Shown here piece after piece: positions 17,647 to 26,042 of a stretch of 64,000 bases of DNA. A model generated the notes under the pieces. That model was not told where the DNA came from. It did no database searches and worked only from the letters and a program-made list of their open reading frames with translations. Each line of letters opens with the position of its first letter. Within the stretch, counting starts at the first letter, position 1. The stretch covers positions 34,266 to 98,265 of the forward strand of contig CAJXQJ010000013.1 of the NCBI GenBank assembly GCA_913058245.1, given 5' to 3'. This DNA is from an uncultured Colwellia sp. Its GTDB lineage: Bacteria; Pseudomonadota; Gammaproteobacteria; Enterobacterales; Alteromonadaceae. A program made the translations under genes and the position numbers.

Positions 17647-18464
17647 TGAGAGAAATAATTACTGTTGCCAATAAAGAGTTTCAAGACGGCTTACGCAATC
17701 GTTGGTTGTTATCTATTACACTAATTTTTGCCGTGCTTTCTGTCGGTTTAACTTATTTCGGTGCTGCTGCTTCGGGCACGGTTGGCCTAACATCTCTATC
17801 AACCACCATTGCGAGCTTGGCAAGCTTAGCGGTATTTTTAATTCCATTAATCGCCCTGTTGTTAAGCTACGACAGTTTTGTTGGCGAGCAAGAAGGTGGT
17901 ACTTTACTGCTATTGTTAACGTATCCGTTAAGCAAAAATCAATTATTGCTGGGTAAATTTCTAGGGCAAGGCGGTATTATTGCTTTAGCAACTACATTAG
18001 GTTTTGGCGCTTCTGCTTTATTGCTGTTTATTCAGCATAACGATATCGCAATTTTACAAACCTTTGGCTACTTTATTGTTAGTGCAACACTACTAGGGTT
18101 AAGCTTTACGGCAATTGCTTACATGATTAGCCTAGTGGCAAGTGAAAAGTCTAAAGCGGCAGGCGTTGCATTGATCACTTGGTTCTTTTTTGCTTTAGTT
18201 TTTGACTTGGCATTACTAGCACTCTTAGTCGGTGCTGAAACAGGATTAAGCCAGTCGGCATTAACGCAAATAATGATGTTAAATCCCGCAGATATTTTCC
18301 GTTTAGTTAATTTAGCTGGTTTAGATAGCGCCGATGTTAATGGTGCTTTGGCCATTGCTATAAAAGCAAACCTTACTCAAGGCCAACTTTTATTTATATT
18401 AGTGGCTTGGGTTGCGGCTCCATTAGCTATTGCTTCGCTTATATTTAAAAATAAAAAACTGTAA
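17646..18464 (+). CDS. nosY: NosY, ABC transporter permease for NosZ maturation
   Basis: The integral membrane partner of NosF has 272 residues with six predicted helices. It opens with REIITVANKEFQDGLRNRWL, the typical NosY/ABC-2 permease start, and contains SYDSFVGEQEGGTLLLLLTYP in the first cytoplasmic region. It shares one base with the end of nosF. Composition and codon use match the rest of the operon. Confidence 0.94.
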   Translation: MREIITVANKEFQDGLRNRWLLSITLIFAVLSVGLTYFGAAASGTVGLTSLSTTIASLASLAVFLIPLIALLLSYDSFVGEQEGGTLLLLLTYPLSKNQLLLGKFLGQGGIIALATTLGFGASALLLFIQHNDIAILQTFGYFIVSATLLGLSFTAIAYMISLVASEKSKAAGVALITWFFFALVFDLALLALLVGAETGLSQSALTQIMMLNPADIFRLVNLAGLDSADVNGALAIAIKANLTQGQLLFILVAWVAAPLAIASLIFKNKKL

Positions 18465-18475
18465 AGGTAACAACT

Positions 18476-18976
18476 ATGTTTCGTAAATTATTCTTTTCTC
18501 TTATTTTAGTCACTCTAGTTGGTTGTTCTGAGCAGTCACAGCAGCAAGAAGTTATTCATCAGGCGGTGGCTATTGAAAGCAGCGATGAGTGCCACCTATG
18601 CGGCATGCTAATCAGCAATTTTGCCGGGCCAAAAGCGGAATTATTTCGAAAAGGTGTCACCCAAGCTGACGGTAATGCCGTGAAAAAATTCTGTTCAACC
18701 CGTGATATGTTTAGTTTTTATCTTGATCCAGAAAACAAGCGCAATGTGACTAGTATTCTCGTGCACGACATGAGCAAAGCGCCGTGGGATGCACCAAAAG
18801 ATGAGTTTTTTATCGACGCGCGAACAGCTTGGTATGTTATTGGTTCAAGTCAACGTGGGGCGATGGGAAAAACTTTGGCTAGTTTTTCTAAAAAAACTGA
18901 TGCCGATGCTTTTGCTGTAGAGTTTGGCGGTAAAGTTATCGACTTCGATGCGGTTAACTATGATTCACTACAGTAG
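18476..18976 (+). CDS. nosL: NosL, copper chaperone lipoprotein
   Basis: NosL delivers Cu(I) to NosZ in the periplasm. The 166-residue precursor has a lipoprotein signal with lipobox LVGC at 14-17 and the copper-binding motif ECHLCGMLISNF near residues 38-49. It is the last gene of the operon: nosX/apbE is absent here, so the flavin transferase for NosR must be encoded elsewhere. AAAGG lies at the right distance before the ATG. A terminator follows. Confidence 0.95.
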   Translation: MFRKLFFSLILVTLVGCSEQSQQQEVIHQAVAIESSDECHLCGMLISNFAGPKAELFRKGVTQADGNAVKKFCSTRDMFSFYLDPENKRNVTSILVHDMSKAPWDAPKDEFFIDARTAWYVIGSSQRGAMGKTLASFSKKTDADAFAVEFGGKVIDFDAVNYDSLQ

Positions 18977-18995
18977 TAAATTTTAACCTCCATTT

Positions 18996-19047
18996 AAGTG
19001 CGTGCTGTCTCGCTCGTAAAGCCGTACGCACTTCTCAGTTTTATTTT
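18996..19047 (+). terminator. Terminator of the nos operon
   Basis: Arms aagtgcgt (18996-19003) and acgcactt (19026-19033) enclose a 22-base loop and are followed by a T-rich stretch ending ttttatttt. It lies 20 bases after the nosL stop. Confidence 0.7.
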
Positions 19048-19143
19048 AAGCGCTTTTTTGCTAGCTAGTTATATCGTCGCCACCAGTTGTAATTTATATC
19101 TAGGTAGGTAATCTAGTCATATCATTTTAACTTTAAAATCGAC

Positions 19144-19722
19144 ATGAACAATATTAGATTACTGAGTTGCTTAGCGTTAATTTCCAGTCTATTTTCTTGC
19201 TCATCATCAAATGTGGCGACAACTTCCTTTCGCGGTAATTTTGATTTTTCCACCGTTGAAAGTTACAGCACTTATGATCGAAACTCATCATTTGGCGAGT
19301 TACAAAATCTGAGTGATAGTACGCGTAATACTATTGAGCTTGCGATAGAGCAAGGCTTTGACGGCAATGGTTTTAGTTATAAAACCCTAAAAAAAGCTGA
19401 TATCGTTATTGCCTACCATGTTATTAATCATAATTTTAATGAGCTTAAAAATTATAATAGAGAAGTAAAATATTGTGGTTATTGTTTAAAGGCTGGACAA
19501 GCATCTCGCATAGAATTACAGGCTAAGTTTCGTCCTGGTAGTTTGATCCTTGATATTATTGACCCTAAAGCACAGCGCTCAGTTTGGCGCAGCGTTTATC
19601 CACTGGGCTTTAAAGAAAAAGATAACAGTCGAGAAATGCAGGAAAAAATTAATGATGCTGTCGATTCTATGTTGCAAGACTACCCTAAAAGTAGTTCATT
19701 TTTAGAAGCATCTAAAAACTAA
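19144..19722 (+). CDS. DUF4136 lipoprotein
   Basis: The 192-residue precursor has a lipoprotein signal with the Cys near residue 19 (SLFSCSSS). The mature part has the DUF4136 pattern: FDFSTVESYSTYDRN, then a helix, ADIVIAYHV, and LILDIIDPKAQRSVWRSVYP. Members are usually envelope lipoproteins of unknown role. It contains an unusual CGYC pair in the middle, absent from most relatives I know. The stop overlaps the next start as TAATG, so the two genes form a unit separate from nos. Confidence 0.8.
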   Translation: MNNIRLLSCLALISSLFSCSSSNVATTSFRGNFDFSTVESYSTYDRNSSFGELQNLSDSTRNTIELAIEQGFDGNGFSYKTLKKADIVIAYHVINHNFNELKNYNREVKYCGYCLKAGQASRIELQAKFRPGSLILDIIDPKAQRSVWRSVYPLGFKEKDNSREMQEKINDAVDSMLQDYPKSSSFLEASKN

Positions 19723-20219
19723 TGCTTAAGTGGCTGGTTATTACACTTATTGCTGTTGTAGGTTTTATGGCAATTTTGCTTGGGCTGGGTTATTTACTTA
19801 ATGAAAATGAAAAGGCCACAACCGTATTAAAAGCACAGCTAGAACAACAAGCCTTGGCTGAGAAGCGGCGACAACAGCGCGTGCGTGAGCGCACCTCTAT
19901 GGCCGATTATAGTCAAAGAGGTGAGCAATCTAATAAGCAAGTTTCAAAAATTGTGCAGCCTAATATTGAGGTGATGGCACAATTTGAACAAACAGTTATC
20001 GATAACCTAACGTGTGTTTCATCATCTCAGTGCCACGCTATTACCGTTTCGTTTAAAAATAGCAACTGTACTCTAGCGATTAACGCTATAGGTGCTTCAC
20101 TTATGCGTAAAATCAATACTCAATCGAGTCGCATTAACGCTTGCCCCGCTGCGATTGAAAATGCTGATGCTAGTTGCCAGCAAAATGTTTGTACGTTAGT
20201 GAGCAGCGGAGCTAATTAA
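19722..20219 (+). CDS. Membrane-anchored protein of unknown function
   Basis: The protein has 165 residues, with one N-terminal membrane helix (about 3-27), a charged coiled coil (about 29-62, rich in Glu, Gln and Arg), and a small globular C-terminal part with six cysteines that could form disulfides in the periplasm. I do not recognise a family. It is translationally coupled to the DUF4136 lipoprotein, so a joint envelope function is likely. Confidence 0.6.
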   Translation: MLKWLVITLIAVVGFMAILLGLGYLLNENEKATTVLKAQLEQQALAEKRRQQRVRERTSMADYSQRGEQSNKQVSKIVQPNIEVMAQFEQTVIDNLTCVSSSQCHAITVSFKNSNCTLAINAIGASLMRKINTQSSRINACPAAIENADASCQQNVCTLVSSGAN

Positions 20220-20293
20220 GTTTTACCTGAACCGCGCATATTCACAAAGTTTAAGGTTATAATGGCGGCAATATTTTTTAGGTAGCAATTTTT

Positions 20294-20617
20294 ATGACAT
20301 TTCCCAATGATGAAACAGGGCAAGTACTTGCTGAAATGCAAGCTGCAGGTATTGATTTAACAATCATGCACAAGGTGGTTTTTTTTCAATTATTTGAACA
20401 AGAAGAACAAGCTAAGGCAATGCTAAGTCATTTAGCCGAGCATGCACCTGAAATGGTTGTAGAGCTAGTACCTGATGAAATGCCAAATGTATGGGATGTT
20501 AATTGTACGGTAAATATGATGCCTAGCTATGAAGCTATTGTTGCGCAAGAAGCTGAATTTGAACAATTAGCGGCTAAATTTAAAGGCTATAACGATGGTT
20601 GGGGCATTGAAGCTTAA
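20294..20617 (+). CDS. rraB: RraB family ribonuclease E inhibitor
   Basis: The small acidic protein of 107 residues matches the RraB domain: an N-terminal FPNDETGQVLAEMQAAGIDL, a central hydrophobic VVFFQLF, WDVNCTVNMMPSYEAI, and the end GYNDGWGIEA. RraB binds the degradosome scaffold of RNase E and modulates mRNA decay in E. coli. It is a single gene with AGG upstream of the ATG. The family call is good; the exact partner in this organism is inferred. Confidence 0.85.
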   Translation: MTFPNDETGQVLAEMQAAGIDLTIMHKVVFFQLFEQEEQAKAMLSHLAEHAPEMVVELVPDEMPNVWDVNCTVNMMPSYEAIVAQEAEFEQLAAKFKGYNDGWGIEA

Positions 20618-20647
20618 GGTTATTTAAGTTACCGAAATTTTACCTAT

Positions 20648-20682
20648 ATTCCCCAATAAACATTTTATAATCTTTGGGGAAT
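20648..20682. other. Hairpin after rraB without U-tract
   Basis: attccccaa (20648-20656) pairs with ttggggaat (20674-20682) across a 17-base A/T-rich loop. There is no T-run, so this is not a standard terminator. It could be an mRNA 3' structure or an operator. Confidence 0.4.
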
Positions 20683-20809
20683 AGCACCACCTATCTGCAA
20701 TTTTCTTGTATTTTCTTACACAAACCTACATCTTCAAAACACTTGTAAAACAGATTGAATGGAACTTCTGTTTCACAATAGCTTCATCTAAATTACAAGG
20801 AATTAGCAG

Positions 20810-21403
20810 ATGAAACTTTTTACTATTGTGACACCATTATTACTCGCCGCTGCGGTGAGCTACTCAGTTCAGGCGAGTGTCGAAAGTCCTCATAGCGTTG
20901 GCTTAGCTCTTTCAGGTGGCGGAATCGACTACAAAGGCAAGGATACTGATGGTACAGGCGTAGGCCAATCATATCTCTTCTATAACTACCAATTTCTACC
21001 TCATTATTATCTAGAAGTTGGCTTAGCAAGTGCTGAAGATGTAGATGATTGGAAATGTACAGAGCACGAGCAAAGTGGCTGGGATTGTCGAACTGATAAT
21101 GATCATTTTTCACTCGACGTTGATAACTATAGTCAAGACAGCTTAATTCTTGCGATTAAAACTGACCTTAGTTTATCTAAACGCAATAGCCTTTATGCAA
21201 AAGCTGGCGTTGAATTTTATGAATATGAATTAAGCTTAGCACACAACAAGCTAGCAGATGAGTCTGGGGCTGGTCTTTATGTTGAAGCTGGCTGGCAGTA
21301 TCGTTGGGATAATGGCATGGGCATTAATGCAGGTGTTCAACATCATGATCTAGGTGACTTAGAAAGAACAAGCGCAACAGTTGGTGTTAGTTATTCATTC
21401 TAA
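20810..21403 (+). CDS. Outer-membrane beta-barrel protein (OmpA/OmpW-like size)
   Basis: The 197-residue precursor has a Sec signal peptide (about 1-22, cut after VQA) and eight or so amphipathic strands such as QSYLFYNYQFLPHYYLEVGLA and SATVGVSYSF. The terminal Phe is the usual BAM recognition residue. An acidic, Cys-containing loop (WKCTEHEQSGWDC) may form a disulfide. The fold is that of a small eight-stranded barrel; the function is unknown. AAGGA lies eight bases before the ATG. Confidence 0.8.
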   Translation: MKLFTIVTPLLLAAAVSYSVQASVESPHSVGLALSGGGIDYKGKDTDGTGVGQSYLFYNYQFLPHYYLEVGLASAEDVDDWKCTEHEQSGWDCRTDNDHFSLDVDNYSQDSLILAIKTDLSLSKRNSLYAKAGVEFYEYELSLAHNKLADESGAGLYVEAGWQYRWDNGMGINAGVQHHDLGDLERTSATVGVSYSF

Positions 21404-21452
21404 AAAACGGCTTGAAGGTTAAAACTCTGCGCTGTAAACAGTTCAGGGAGGC

Positions 21453-21497
21453 AAAGGCCGGTTTATGTCATATTGATATTTATCGGCCTTTTTTTCT
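21453..21497 (+). terminator. Terminator of the beta-barrel gene, inside the TRIC gene end
   Basis: aaaggccg (21453-21460) pairs with cggccttt (21484-21491) and a run of seven Ts follows. The 3' arm lies within the last codons of the opposite-strand TRIC gene. Confidence 0.75.
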
Positions 21498-22118
21498 TTC
21501 GTCTGCCTCTAAAATTTGGAAGGCAGGTAGCGTTACCCGCCAATAAATAGCCGCTAACCTTAACAACAATGCCCCTAAAATAGCGCCTACAATTGCGATA
21601 GGCTCAGGTAGAGAAAAGTGCCTGAATAAAGTATATAAACTGCCTCCTAAAATAGCGGCAGTGGCATAAATTTCTTGTCGTAAGATCATAGGAATAACAT
21701 TACAAAGCACATCTCTTATCATACCGCCAGCAACACCTGTCATCATGCCCATTACAATAGCGACAGGAATTGCTGCATCTAAACTTAGTGCTTTTTCTGT
21801 ACCTAATACAGCGAACAGGGCGAGACCAAATGCGTCTGAAATTAATAAAAAGCGTTTAGGAATTCGACGTGGGCAGCGAATAAAAATGATTGTAAGAACT
21901 GCTGTTGCAAGAATTACATAAAGGTAAATAGGATTTTCAACCCAAAAAACAGGTGTTTGTAAAATAACATCTCGAATGGTGCCGCCACCAATCGCAGTAA
22001 CGGCAGAAAGTACGACAACGCCAAATGGATCAAGTTTATAACGACCAGCCATTAATGCCCCAGACAAGGCAAAAACAACCACTCCAAATAAATCTAACCA
22101 ATAAAGTAACTCTGACAT
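21480..22118 (-). CDS. TRIC-family cation channel protein (YadS/UPF0126)
   Basis: The 212-residue inner-membrane protein consists of two repeats of three helices plus a seventh. The repeat signatures are GAIGGGTIRDVIL-like (here TAIGGGTIRDVILQ and TGVAGGMIRDVLCN). Prokaryotic TRIC proteins form trimeric channels selective for monovalent cations. Length is typical. It overlaps the terminator of the convergent beta-barrel gene. The rhodanese gene lies 13 bases upstream on the same strand. Confidence 0.92.
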   Translation of the reverse strand: MSELLYWLDLFGVVVFALSGALMAGRYKLDPFGVVVLSAVTAIGGGTIRDVILQTPVFWVENPIYLYVILATAVLTIIFIRCPRRIPKRFLLISDAFGLALFAVLGTEKALSLDAAIPVAIVMGMMTGVAGGMIRDVLCNVIPMILRQEIYATAAILGGSLYTLFRHFSLPEPIAIVGAILGALLLRLAAIYWRVTLPAFQILEADERKKGR

Positions 22119-22131
22119 TGTCTATTAACTA

Positions 22132-22521
22132 TTATTTTTCCAGTGGTAGGCCAGCAGCCATCCAACCATTCATGTCGCCAACTAGGTGGCGAAGGTCGCT
22201 AAAACCAGCTTTGCGTAGGGCATCTTCAGCACTTACCGCACGTCGACCAGAGCGGCAATGCACGACGACGGTTTGATCTTTAAAGGCAATAATTTTACTC
22301 AGTTTTTTTTCTATTTGGTCGTGGCTGATATTAATTGCCCCTTTAATATGCCCCTGAGCAAATTCTTCAGGTGTACGCACATCTAAGACAATAGTTTTGG
22401 TTTCAGGTATCGATAGCGAGGTAATCAGCTCTTGTTGGGTAATGGTTGGTGTTTGCTCGGCGAAACTGGCAAAAGCACACAGGCTTAGCACTAAAAGTAG
22501 AGTTGATTTAATAAATTTCAT
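22132..22521 (-). CDS. Periplasmic rhodanese-domain protein
   Basis: The protein has 129 residues: a Sec signal peptide (1-21, ending FASFA) and one rhodanese domain. The active-site loop is HCRSGRR with C89, which can carry a persulfide. The open frame reaches 22608, but the ATG at 22521 starts a proper signal peptide and has AGGGA seven bases upstream. Single-domain periplasmic rhodaneses transfer sulfane sulfur or act in thiol metabolism; the partner is not known. It is likely co-transcribed with the TRIC gene. Confidence 0.88.
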   Translation of the reverse strand: MKFIKSTLLLVLSLCAFASFAEQTPTITQQELITSLSIPETKTIVLDVRTPEEFAQGHIKGAINISHDQIEKKLSKIIAFKDQTVVVHCRSGRRAVSAEDALRKAGFSDLRHLVGDMNGWMAAGLPLEK

Positions 22522-22627
22522 CTGAGTTCCCTGTTGCAAAAAAGCTGCAAAATTATATGCGGTTAAATGTTGAAGAGACAATATGCACTCTTTTTGTACT
22601 AATATCAAAAAACTGTTTTATTTTGTG

Positions 22628-23602
22628 TTAACGCCCTGATGTTGCAAATGAAATTATCATTAACATCATCACCAATAATATACAGATATAAAGAGCATAA
22701 TTGATACGCTTATTTGCATGAATAATATCGGTAGCTTGCGGTTGGCGGGCATGGTCATTAAAGCTCACTTTTCTCAGCTTTGTACCCTGATACATGGCAA
22801 CACCACTAAGTTTAACTTCTAGCCCTAATGCTAATATGTGTAGCAATAAGCCATTGCCCATTGTTAGGAATTTTCCGCTTGTTAAGCGCCAATTTAATAA
22901 CGTGTTTTGGCCAATAGCTCCAAGTAGTAAAATGATCGCAAATAGTCGCGACGGCAACCATTGTAGTAGCTGAACAATATGGTTAATGGCGGCGCCAAAA
23001 TGTCGGTAACGACCTAGTTTAATGTTCCATACATAGTGCATTTCTATTAATAAGCGAAACGACAAGGCAGTAAGGGGACCAAAAATAAGATAATAAAAGC
23101 CAACGCAAACCAGCAGTTGAGAACTACGTAAAACTTGCATTTCAATACAAGCTTTACTTAAACCTAAAGTCGATAACTGCTCTGTTTGTCGTAATAGCAG
23201 AGGTGAAAGAGCTTGTTTCGCTAAATAACTATTGTTGGCGACAAGCTCACGGGCAACTGTCTTATTTATTCGCCCTAAACCGATATTACCTAATGCAAGG
23301 TAAAGCAGTAAGCCATGCCAAAGCCAAGGCACCTCGATAAAGGTTTCAAATAGCCATAAAATAGCAACCAGTGGAGTTAAGGTTACTAGAATAGCGATTA
23401 ATCCGGAAATATTTTGCTGACGAGCGCTATTGCTTGCCTTGTTGACTTTGTCTGCAAGGCGTTGGCAATAGAAATTAAAAAAAGATAACGGCTGATGAGT
23501 AATAAATGCGCCAATAATAGCTTTTATTGTAATAACGAGTAACAGCATAGCTGCACTCGAATATAAGTAAGGACTGGCTAAGATATTACTCAAATTTGCC
23601 AT
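22628..23602 (-). CDS. CobD/CbiB-related membrane protein
   Basis: The protein has 324 residues with about five membrane segments. The layout (GLLLYLALGNIGLGRINKTV, later YLIFGPLTALSFRLL and LLQWLPSRLFAIILLL) resembles CobD/CbiB, the adenosylcobinamide-phosphate synthase of cobalamin assembly. The match is distant: the strongly conserved regions of true CobD are only partly kept, and no other cobalamin gene is present. It starts inside the stop of mtnN (TAATG), so the two are coupled. It may be a divergent paralogue with a different role. Confidence 0.6.
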   Translation of the reverse strand: MANLSNILASPYLYSSAAMLLLVITIKAIIGAFITHQPLSFFNFYCQRLADKVNKASNSARQQNISGLIAILVTLTPLVAILWLFETFIEVPWLWHGLLLYLALGNIGLGRINKTVARELVANNSYLAKQALSPLLLRQTEQLSTLGLSKACIEMQVLRSSQLLVCVGFYYLIFGPLTALSFRLLIEMHYVWNIKLGRYRHFGAAINHIVQLLQWLPSRLFAIILLLGAIGQNTLLNWRLTSGKFLTMGNGLLLHILALGLEVKLSGVAMYQGTKLRKVSFNDHARQPQATDIIHANKRINYALYICILLVMMLMIISFATSGR

Positions 23603-24312
23603 TAGCTTAATGATTTTCCTTCTAGCGCTGCAAGCATGCTAGTAACTAACTGAGAAGAGTTTACTGAAGCTGTTTCTAGGTATGCTTCAAAAGAGCTTGG
23701 TGACTCTTTACCCGCAATATCAGACATTGAACGAATGACCACAAATGGCGTACCAAACTGATGACATGTATGGGCAATAGCAGCACCTTCCATTTCAACA
23801 GCAGCCATATTTGGGAAATTTTTTCGTGCTTTAGCAATGTCGTCATCTTTAGTCATAAAAGTATCACCTGTGGTGATTAATCCAACTAAGGTTTGAACAT
23901 TTTCAAGTGAGTTAATACCTTCTTTTGCAGCATCAACAAGTGCTGAGTGTGGTATATACGCTGGAGGGTTTGCTGGTAGCTGACCAATTTCATAGCCAAA
24001 TGCGGTAACATCAACATCGTGATAACGTACTTCTGAGCTAATCACAATATCGCCTACTTTTAATGATTGGTCGAAACCGCCGGCTGAGCCTGTATTTACT
24101 ACGTAGTCTGGTTGAAATTTGTCAATAAGAATAGCTGTGGCTAATGCCGCAGCAACTTTACCAATACCTGATTGTACAATAACCACATCTGAGCCATTTA
24201 ATTGCCCTTGATAGAATGTGTAGCCGGCGTGTGTTGATGTTTCACAATTTGCTAATTTTGCCTTCAAAATTGCAACTTCTGGCTCCATTGCGCCAATAAT
24301 ACCTGCTTTCAT
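23602..24312 (-). CDS. mtnN: MTA/SAH nucleosidase
   Basis: The enzyme has 236 residues and cleaves adenine from 5'-methylthioadenosine and S-adenosylhomocysteine in the cytoplasm, recycling products of SAM use. It begins MKAGIIGAMEPEVAIL, the family signature with catalytic Glu, and contains VNTGSAGGFDQSLKVGD, VEMEGAAIAH and the catalytic Asp in RSMSDIAG. The length equals E. coli Pfs. The CobD-like gene follows with a one-base overlap. Confidence 0.96.
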   Translation of the reverse strand: MKAGIIGAMEPEVAILKAKLANCETSTHAGYTFYQGQLNGSDVVIVQSGIGKVAAALATAILIDKFQPDYVVNTGSAGGFDQSLKVGDIVISSEVRYHDVDVTAFGYEIGQLPANPPAYIPHSALVDAAKEGINSLENVQTLVGLITTGDTFMTKDDDIAKARKNFPNMAAVEMEGAAIAHTCHQFGTPFVVIRSMSDIAGKESPSSFEAYLETASVNSSQLVTSMLAALEGKSLS

Positions 24313-24404
24313 TAACTTTAATCCTAGTCATATTTGCGAAAACTTTCGCGGTTGTTTATCAACGCATTATATCGTGACTTACTGCTAAAAGCTTTTATTT
24401 GAAT

Positions 24405-24435
24405 CAACAAAAAAGCAGACAATAATGCCTGCTTT
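24405..24435 (-). terminator. Terminator of the DUF2726 gene
   Basis: On the minus strand aaagcag (24435-24429) pairs with ctgcttt (24418-24412) and is followed by TTTTTGTTG. It lies about 50 bases after the DUF2726 stop. Confidence 0.75.
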
Positions 24436-24485
24436 CATATTCGATGCTGTTTTATTTAAGCGCTTATTTAAAAGTTTTTCAATAA

Positions 24486-25145
24486 CTAATGCGGCAAGGC
24501 TGCAACTTGTGGTGATGCTAATTGTCCCTGCATTGCAGGGGTGTCATGTTGCAATTGTGCTTTTGCTGCACTTGGCGACAACGCGCCAACACTTCTTGGC
24601 CTTGCTTTAACAAGTGGTGCTGGAATTACTCGTCCTTTCACCTTTGGAGAAGGGGCATTGTTGCCTAAAATTCGACTATTAATACAGGCTCGAATTTCAT
24701 CAATGGTGTAATTAGGTTTAACTTTAATACGTATATGTGGCACAGCTGCGGCTTCTAATGCGCCACTGACAAACCAGTCTTTTTTCACTTTGTAGCCTTT
24801 GCCTTGGGTATCAACTAAATCAATTGCGCCGAGCAGCTTCATTGAATCACGATCACAAATTACAAAGTCTAAATATTTATTATTGGCATTATTAGCCGCT
24901 GTTTGGCTAGCACGATTAGAAACACCATTGCGAATGGTGACTATGTCAGCAAGTTTAACGCGATTTAAGATGCGGTATCTTCCACCCATAGCTTGCTCAA
25001 CAAGAATTTGAAAATTCTTCTCCGCAGGGGTAAAAATGGCAGTTTTACGATCAAAAGGGAAAGGGAAGCTGTTATCGTTTAAGCGGCTTGCAAGCATAGC
25101 AACAATAACAATTAGGCTGATCATAGCAAATAGAATGAGTTCCAT
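24486..25145 (-). CDS. DUF2726 membrane-anchored protein
   Basis: The protein has 219 residues, with an N-terminal membrane helix (MELILFAMISLIVIVAM) followed by a DUF2726 domain at about 40-170 (FTPAEKNFQILVEQAMG, LDFVICDRDSMKLLGAIDL), a restriction-endonuclease-like fold thought to bind nucleic acid or a ligand. The tail is Ala/Pro/Gln-rich. The frame is open to a TTG at 25193, but the ATG at 25145 has CGGAG at good spacing and starts the membrane helix. Function unknown. Confidence 0.82.
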   Translation of the reverse strand: MELILFAMISLIVIVAMLASRLNDNSFPFPFDRKTAIFTPAEKNFQILVEQAMGGRYRILNRVKLADIVTIRNGVSNRASQTAANNANNKYLDFVICDRDSMKLLGAIDLVDTQGKGYKVKKDWFVSGALEAAAVPHIRIKVKPNYTIDEIRACINSRILGNNAPSPKVKGRVIPAPLVKARPRSVGALSPSAAKAQLQHDTPAMQGQLASPQVAALPH

Positions 25146-25258
25146 AGACATCTCCGGCAGTTCAAATTCTTGACGTTTATCTTCTAAAACCAAATAAAGC
25201 AGAAATTGTGCCAGAGATGTGAATATGAAAATTATATTAACAAGTTAGCTCATTGATA

Positions 25259-25891
25259 TTATTTTGGGTATTTAGCTTCGAGAGCTGCGTATAGCTGTTG
25301 TTGAAAGTCAGCTGCACTGGCGTCTAAGCTGTTAACTAAGTTTGCTAAAACTTCGTTATCTTCTTCACCATGCCAGATTTTAATATAACTACCTTCTTTA
25401 TAACCGTGATCTTGACGGAAGAAGTTAAGGGTATTTTTGCCAACATATTGGCGGAACAGTTCATCTAAGTCCATCGACATTAAACGCATACAGTCAGCTA
25501 ATGCTATGGCGTTAAATGCTTTGTTACTCACCGCTGCAGATGCAAGGTTCTCTAAGGCAATTTTAAAATCTTGTTCGCCACTATTTTGTGTTAATTCTGC
25601 TGATAACGTGTCGGTAATTTCTTCAATGCTGTCACCAGCCATTAAGCGTAAGCTTAAGCCAAAGTGAAAAATATCTACCAATTCAAGCTGTACTTGCGCA
25701 ACGTCAATTTCTTGATGTTTCCACCATTTCCACCCGTGATGATCTAACATCTCGGCACATTCCACCCAAATGGCACGATACCACTCGTAGTTGTTATCTC
25801 GCCAAGTTTCACTAACGCGTGAATTCATGGCATCTTGCATTGATAACATTTGGATGATTTGATTTTTTGCGGTGCTAAGTGAGTCGCTCAT
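25259..25891 (-). CDS. Dimeric dUTP diphosphatase (MazG-like, all-alpha)
   Basis: The enzyme has 210 residues and should hydrolyse dUTP to dUMP, keeping uracil out of DNA. The metal-binding motif WVECAEMLDHHGWKWWK and the later LELVDIFHF match the dUTPase_2 family (MazG-related fold) found in marine gammaproteobacteria and phages, not the trimeric Dut type. The frame extends to 25924, but the ATG at 25891 with TAGAG upstream gives the family start MSDSLSTAK. It stands alone between the DUF2726 gene and the DUF2956 gene. Confidence 0.9.
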   Translation of the reverse strand: MSDSLSTAKNQIIQMLSMQDAMNSRVSETWRDNNYEWYRAIWVECAEMLDHHGWKWWKHQEIDVAQVQLELVDIFHFGLSLRLMAGDSIEEITDTLSAELTQNSGEQDFKIALENLASAAVSNKAFNAIALADCMRLMSMDLDELFRQYVGKNTLNFFRQDHGYKEGSYIKIWHGEEDNEVLANLVNSLDASAADFQQQLYAALEAKYPK

Positions 25892-26042
25892 TGTTTTCTC
25901 TATATTATTGGAAATTAAGATCAATTAAATCAGATGCTGATAGTTTGCCGCAGCCAGTATAAACTAACAAGCACTGTACTTAAATTATTGTCTGAATAAT
26001 GGCAATATAACGGCATTTGAAGTAGACGAATAAGGACTAACT

